From: Funneliformis mosseae
Lineage: Eukaryota > Glomeromycota > Glomeromycetes > Glomerales > Glomeraceae
Direction of reading: 5' to 3'
DNA: 15,346 nt
Assembly: GCA_910592005.1 (NCBI GenBank)
Contig: CAJVPP010002313.1
Location: 1-15,346, forward strand
A program made the position numbers and the translations under genes. Positions within the stretch are counted from its first letter, which is position 1; the number at the start of each line of letters is the position of its first letter. The notes beneath the pieces were generated by a model that worked only from the letters and a program-made list of their open reading frames with translations, was not told the DNA's origin and ran no database searches. Positions 11,101-15,346 of this stretch are shown piece after piece.

Positions 11101-11161
11101 TTGAATCTGAATTAATTTCTTTTTGAAGTTGTGGATCGGGGTTGGGGTTTTCGGGTTGCAT
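8128..11161 (-). CDS. B-box zinc finger protein with C-terminal DUF2009-like domain, twelve exons
   Basis: Molecular function is unknown. Exons on the minus strand are 11161-10622, 10542-10366, 10288-10137, 10062-10037, 9960-9863, 9786-9779, 9707-9554, 9484-9177, 9107-8967, 8862-8592, 8529-8242 and 8160-8128. All introns are GT-AG (62-104 bp) and all phases agree, giving 2196 nt, 731 aa. Residues 1-170 are Ser/Glu/Asp-rich and probably disordered. A B-box-type zinc finger follows, with Cys174, 177, 186, 189, 194, 197 and His202, 210. From about residue 265 to the end runs a single conserved-looking domain (FGDWIEERARYIPLRL, EAALNVSEYTDKID, GARLSHSHETQYCY, GRLTSAWNWC) that I recall as DUF2009 (PF09418), known from plants, protists and some fungi; that name needs a profile search. 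The last exon codes only GFVGFDGDGF. The domain has no transmembrane run. B-box plus DUF2009 hints at a protein-interaction or ubiquitin-related role, but that is only inference. Confidence 0.87.
8874..8900. repeat. T15A12 palindromic homopolymer pair in intron 9
   Basis: Fifteen T followed directly by twelve A lie inside the 104-bp intron between exons 9 and 10 of the DUF2009 gene. The same T(n)A(n) arrangement occurs at 5480-5505 and 6753-6773. The tract can fold on itself in RNA and is a likely site of length error in sequencing. Confidence 0.9.
9779..9786 (-). other. 8-nt microexon (exon 6) of the DUF2009 gene
   Basis: The minus-strand sequence is TTTTTAG, then GTTGCAAG, then GTATTA. The 8-nt exon is bounded by a proper acceptor and donor and codes Val-Ala and two bases of Ser. 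Exon 5 ends in phase 0 (GTG) and exon 7 starts T-GAT-TAC, so only the 8 nt restores frame (LVVASDYKRG). Skipping it gives GTG followed at once by TGA. Confidence 0.8.
10037..10062 (-). other. 26-nt exon 4 of the DUF2009 gene
   Basis: A short exon between TTTTCAG and GTTTGA codes for most of LLEAALNVSE and bridges a phase-2 and a phase-1 junction. The flanking introns are 74 and 76 bp. The encoded peptide continues the conserved domain on both sides, which supports the exon. Confidence 0.82.
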
Positions 11162-11233
11162 CGTATATGCGGAAAAAGAGCAAATTTCCGGATGAATATT
11201 TTATATTAAATTTAGCAGGTTTTTTTTTTTTCT
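11162..11233 (-). promoter_or_regulatory. 5' leader and proximal promoter of the DUF2009 gene
   Basis: These 72 bases lie between the ATG (11159-11161) and the inverted-repeat arm. A pure T run on the plus strand (11219-11231) forms an A tract on the coding strand. No TATA box is definable, and the core promoter probably reaches into the repeat arm. Confidence 0.5.
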
Positions 11234-11310
11234 TGTATCGTTATGCAATATATGCAATGCTGATTATTTCCCAAAACAATGAAAATCTCCAAATTTAGGA
11301 TAGAGGTAAA
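11234..11310 (+). repeat. left arm of a perfect 77-bp inverted repeat
   Basis: The 77 bases are the exact reverse complement of 15270-15346. Inside is a short direct repeat TATGCAAT, TATGCAAT (from about 11242). Identity ends abruptly at 11310: the next base is C, while the matching position in the other arm is A, and no similarity follows. The arm begins 73 bp upstream of the DUF2009 start codon, so it probably belongs to that promoter. It is richer in G+C than the spacer beyond it. Confidence 0.97.
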
Positions 11311-12083
11311 CCCTTTTGTATTCTATATAATAAGTTTTTAATGATTATGATTTATTAAAAGTTTTAGATCTTATATTATATGCTAAAAATTCATTAGAAT
11401 CTTCAAGTATAATTACTATAATTAATATATATATAATAGTTTTAAAAATCTTTTTAAAAATATATACTTTATACTTTTATTTAAAAATTCTATATTTTCT
11501 TTATTTTTAATATTCTTTTATTTAGAATTAAAAGCTTATATCAAATTAATTAAACTTTAATTTTTTTTTAATATTTGTATAATAAAGTTAATTTTTAGTA
11601 TAAAGTTATTTATTATTTTTTTAATCAGCAAAATTATATTAATTCGTATTTATCAATTATATTTCTATATCTTATTTTAATTTTTTAAACATAAATTTAC
11701 TTTATTTAATATTTATATTTTTAACTGTTTTATTATTTACTTTATTTATTATAGTTTCTGTATTATATTTAATTAAAAATAAAACTATTCTTATATTTAT
11801 TTTATATAATTAGAATTTAAATTTTTTTCATAAAAATCCTAAATATTAGTAAATTAAACTTAATATAATAAAGTGTTTATATTTATATAAAAATCTTAAA
11901 AAATATCTTATATCCAAATTATTCTAATATTTATATAACTATATAATAAAAAAAAATTATTATTTTTATTATATTAAATTTAATATATATTAATATATTG
12001 AATATTTGTATATTAAAATTAGATCATAATAATTTTAATTAATATATCTTATAATAAAAAAATATTAATTACTATAAAATTAT

Positions 12084-12259
12084 AAAAATAAGCATTTCTT
12101 GAAAATAAGAATCCTTATCAATTTGCTCATGAATTCGCAAATCTAAAAATAAACATTTTTAAAGATAAGTATTTTTTAAAAAATTAATATCATACTATTT
12201 TAAAAATAAACACCTTGTGATATGTTTCATTTATGATGATTTTTTTATTTATCATATAT
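12084..12259. repeat. degenerate tandem repeat, about three units of 57-61 bp
   Basis: The motif AAAAATAAGCA or AAAAATAAACA recurs at 12084, 12145 and 12202. The first two units stay similar for roughly 27 bases, with a shared later GATAAG or AATAAG motif. The third unit matches only at its start. This may be an old duplicated segment or chance in AT-rich DNA. Confidence 0.3.
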
Positions 12260-13054
12260 ATTTTATTATATTATTTGTTAATTAATGTTTATTTTCAAAA
12301 TGATACAATATTTACTAATATACAAATTTACTAACGTATAAAATTTAAATTTAATATTAAAAATAAAACTTTTTGTTTATTATTAAGACATATAAAAATT
12401 TATTTTATTTATTTAATTTTTAAAAATTTTAGTTTCATCATCTAATTAATTTAAAATTTTAAGTAATTTATTAATTTTTATAAATAATATCATTTTCTAA
12501 TTCATTTAATATATTTAAAATAAAATATTTTTTAAAAAAATTAAAGATATGTCAATCTAAAATTTCATTTTATAAATATTTTACCTATAATACTAATTTT
12601 TTTTTTAAAGTTATTAGCTAATATTTACTAGTATTATCTCAATAGATCTATTCATATCATTCTTTTTGCATATTATAGTTACCCTTAGAATAGTGAATTT
12701 GATATAACAAATCATATAATACTTAATTAATTAAATATATTAATTTTCTTTTTTTATAATAAAATAATCAATCAAATCCTTCAAATTTTTTTACTAATTT
12801 ACTATAATAAAGTTAAAGTGCAGAATAGTTATTTCAATATATTAAAGGTAGACTGTATCTTTAAAAAGTTTATTTATTGATATATTAAGTAACTGATATA
12901 TACTAATAAATTCTATAATAATAATAGTTAAATAAAAATTATATATTTAAATTTAGCTTTAATACTTTCATTTAAATAATCTTAAAATAAATTATATAAT
13001 ATTATATAAAATTCTTTTGATAAATTGACAGATATATAAATTTTAAATAAAAGT

Positions 13055-13090
13055 TAATATGGTATCAGAAGTCTTAACTCAACAATAGTT
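13055..13090 (+). mobile_element. possible primer-binding site of a decayed copia-type LTR retrotransposon
   Basis: TGGTATCAGA at 13060-13069, within AATATGGTATCAGAAGTC, matches the first ten bases of the usual primer-binding site complementary to initiator tRNA-Met (TGGTATCAGAGC) found just inside the 5' LTR of Ty1/copia elements. The LTR would lie to the left. I could not define its ends, and no gag or pol frame survives to the right. A palindrome ATCACGTGAT follows at about 13112-13121. Confidence 0.35.
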
Positions 13091-14265
13091 CAAAATTTTT
13101 TGTGAATTTATATCACGTGATTAGTAATTAACTAATGAAAAATGAGATATTGATCATTTTTTTTGTATATCAATTTAAAATTATAATAATTCAGACTGAC
13201 ATTATAATTAATTATCATAATATCAATTCGAATTATCATAAATTTCAATTAATAATATATGTTTCAAATTCAAACAATCATATGAAAATTATCCAATTTT
13301 AAATGCTTATAATTTTTTATATAAAACTTATTTTGAAAAACTAATTGATAATTTAATAGAGCTTATCTTAAAAAATAAAATTACCAATTTATTATTTCTA
13401 AATTTTATTTTTTAAAAAGTTGAAAGTTTTATTTGTTACATTTATATTATTGAGTATAGACTTCCTATATCATATAACTTTTTATAAAATCTAAAGTTAT
13501 CTATTCATTTTTTTTAAAATTAACAAATCATATTTTTTGGAATAATTTCACTATAAAAAAAATGTTTTTTTAAAAAATATAAATAGGTAGATATTTGTAT
13601 TATCTATAAAATTATTGAATTTTATTTATATTTTATGATTTAAATAAATAAAATAAATAAATAAAGATTTTTTATCTACTAAATAAGTTAAAATTATAAT
13701 AAAGTAATTTTTATTATTTTCAGTAGTATAAATATGTATTATTTTATCTTCTTTATTATCAATAATTATATTATCTATTATTTGAATTAAATTAAAGCTT
13801 TATCTATATTAAAAATATTATTTAAATTAAAATTATATTATATTCTTAATCATATGATAATTCTTTTAAATTTTTCTAACTTTGCATTTAAATTCTAAAA
13901 TAATTTTGTGATATTTTAGTTTTTCTTCTTAATAATAAATTATACCTCTTTATAAAAAAATTAACTTAATTAAAAGCTTTTTAAAATTTACATTCTCCTA
14001 TTAGATATAATGCTTTAATTATTAATTTTTAAAAATTTTATATATTTTAATCTTACTGAAATATAATTTATAGCTAAAGGAATTTTTCTTTATGTAATTA
14101 TCTAATTATATAAAATATTTTGCTTCAAAATAAAAGGTCTTTTTAATATACTTTTTTTTTATTCTTTTTTTATTTATTATTTTGTTTAATTTATCTTTTA
14201 ATTATTAGAATATTTAAATTATAATACTTTATTGTTAATAGAGATCTACATAATTTTAAATTTTG

Positions 14266-14335
14266 AAGCCTGACCTAGTCTAGACTTTATGCCAATAATT
14301 AAAATGCTAGCTCAGCCTAGTTTAGGTTAAATTTG
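14266..14335. mobile_element. CTAG-rich island, likely repeat relic
   Basis: This is a 70-bp patch of higher G+C in the AT-rich spacer with four CTAG tetramers (14275, 14280, 14307 and 14317). Two related stretches, AGCCTGACCTAG and CAGCCTAGTTTAGG, suggest a degenerate internal duplication. It resembles a remnant of a GC-richer repeat family, which I cannot name. Confidence 0.3.
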
Positions 14336-14464
14336 TATATTTAGTAATTAATCATTTTATTTTATTTAATAAATTACAAAATAACAATATATATATATTT
14401 TTTTTACAATTTTTTAATAAATTATTATTATAATAAATAAATAAAAAAGATTAATAAAAAGCAT

Positions 14465-14581
14465 TACAGTCATATCTCAATATAAGAAGTTGCTGATCTA
14501 ACTGATCAAAATTTTATTATAAAAATCTTCGTTAACGCTATAATAAATTATTCAATATATATAACAAATAATTCGTTATAG
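14465..14581 (+). mobile_element. relic end of a pogo/Tigger-like DNA transposon
   Basis: TA followed by CAGTCATATCTCAATATAA (from 14467) resembles the 5' terminal form CAGTCAAACCTCGATATAACG that I remember for pogo/Tigger elements. Further inside are TTCGTTAACG (14528-14537) and ATTCGTTATAG (14571-14581), like the repeated CGTTATA subterminal motifs of this group. No transposase frame remains and no matching opposite end is visible within the spacer. Confidence 0.4.
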
Positions 14582-14721
14582 TAGATGATTACTAATTTTA
14601 TTACACAAATATAATTTTACTATGATATAATTTTTTCAGAAATATTTTCATATTATTTTGTAAATTCTGGTAATTTTATTTTAAATTTTTTTTAAAAAAA
14701 AATTTAATTTATCATTTTTTT

Positions 14722-15201
14722 TAAAATAAAATAAAATAAAATAAAAGAATAAATAAAAATAAAATGAAAAGAAAACTAAATAAAATAAAAAATAAAATTA
14801 AAAAATTAAATGAAATGAAAAAATTAAATTAAGAAACTAAAATAAAACTATAAAACGAAATTAAGTGAATAAGATGAGACGAAAAAATGAAATTAAACAA
14901 ACGAAAAAAAAACTATAAAATGAAATTAGAAAAATTAAATAAAATAAAAAAATGAAAAGAAACTATAAAATGAAATTAGGAAAATGAAATAAAATGAAAA
15001 AATGAAAATAGAAAAATGAATGAAACAGAAAAATGAAATTAAATGAAAAAATAAAATTAGGAAAATGAAATAAAACAGGAAAATAAAATAAAATAAAAAA
15101 ATGAAAAGAAAAATGAATTAAATATATGATATGAAAAGAAAAAATAAAATTAAATGAATGATATGAAAAAAAACGAAATTAAACAAATAATAAAAAAAAC
15201 T
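14722..15201 (+). repeat. A/G-biased low-complexity block (AAATA/AAATG-type)
   Basis: About 480 bases are built from short words such as AAATAAAAT, AAAATGAAA and GAAATTAAA, with very few C residues on this strand. It begins with a regular (AAAAT)n run (14722-14745) and grows more irregular. It looks like a diverged pentamer or decamer satellite. The strand asymmetry is strong (A and G far exceed T and C). Confidence 0.8.
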
Positions 15202-15269
15202 GAAATTTTTATTGTTTTATTATCTTACAAGCTTTGTAAATATATTGTGATTTTGCCATCAATTTTAGT

Positions 15270-15346
15270 TTTACCTCTATCCTAAATTTGGAGATTTTCA
15301 TTGTTTTGGGAAATAATCAGCATTGCATATATTGCATAACGATACA
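15270..15346 (-). repeat. right arm of the perfect 77-bp inverted repeat, cut by the window end
   Basis: This is the exact reverse complement of 11234-11310, and it is the last 77 bases of the window. On the plus strand it has the orientation that, at the left arm, leads into the DUF2009 gene. The outer limit is therefore unknown. See the finding on a possible second gene copy and on an assembly-graph origin. Confidence 0.97.

Larger units (their letters stand above)
11311..15269. other. AT-rich gene-free spacer between the inverted-repeat arms
   Basis: This is nearly 4 kb of very AT-rich sequence with no supported coding exon or RNA gene. Recognisable traces are separate entries: a loose 59-bp periodicity (12084-12259), a tRNA-Met-like primer-binding site (13060-13069), a CTAG-rich island (14266-14335), a pogo-like end (14465-14581) and a purine-biased block (14722-15201). 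The whole looks like decayed transposable-element DNA. This is inference from those fragments and from base composition. Confidence 0.6.

Noticed and set aside
12084..12259. CRISPR-like or regular array
   Set aside because: There are only about three imperfect units with no conserved spacer arrangement, and the setting is a eukaryotic gene island.
11311..15269. Mitochondrial DNA insertion, suggested by the extreme A+T content
   Set aside because: No recognisable mitochondrial gene, rRNA or tRNA was seen, and frames are broken everywhere. Base composition alone is not enough.
11234..15346. A 4.1-kb DNA transposon with 77-bp terminal inverted repeats
   Set aside because: There is no transposase or other frame between the arms, no target-site duplication can be tested because the right arm is cut by the window end, and the exact 77-base limit fits an assembly boundary better. 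It is not fully excluded.

Overview
This is an AT-rich eukaryotic nuclear window. Short GT-AG introns of about 60 to 190 bp interrupt conserved housekeeping genes, and the spacers are long and often over 80% A+T. The gene set (COG7, a Rac1-type GTPase, a ZRANB2-like SR protein, a B-box/DUF2009 protein), the compact introns and the low GC suggest an early-diverging fungus. An arbuscular mycorrhizal fungus (Glomeromycotina, Rhizophagus-like) is my best guess. That assignment is inference and rests on no database match.

Layout. 1-719 is an AT-rich spacer with a possible transposon end near 508-521. 720-3710 (-) is an intronless COG7 subunit gene of the COG tethering complex at the Golgi. A 608-bp divergent promoter region separates it from a four-exon RAC1 gene at 4319-5258 (+), whose predicted 192-aa protein ends in the CaaX box CVVM. 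5736-5817 (+) is tRNA-Leu(AAG) followed by a T-run terminator. 6049-7388 (+) is a four-exon ZRANB2-like gene with one RNA-binding RanBP2 zinc finger and an SR/RD tail. 8128-11161 (-) is a twelve-exon gene for a predicted 731-aa protein with an acidic N-terminus, a B-box zinc finger and a long C-terminal domain that I recall as DUF2009. Its exon set includes an 8-nt and a 26-nt exon, and every exon joins in frame. From about 11200 to the end is a 4.1-kb AT-rich spacer with degraded transposon traces and a 480-bp A/G-biased low-complexity block.

The most striking structure is an exactly 77-bp perfect inverted repeat. One arm (11234-11310) lies just upstream of the DUF2009 gene. The other (15270-15346) is the last 77 bases of the window. 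A break at exactly 77 bases at a sequence end looks like a de Bruijn graph boundary at k=77, so the true repeat probably continues past the window. If so, a second, outward-facing copy of this promoter, and perhaps of the gene, may lie just beyond the end.

The genes do not form a pathway. They are ordinary cellular functions (Golgi trafficking, small-GTPase signalling, translation, RNA processing) set as a gene island between repeat-rich AT blocks. I found no dedicated novel system. The best leads are the 77-bp inverted repeat, the 8-nt microexon whose skipping gives an immediate stop, and the possible intron-retention switch in the SR-protein gene.
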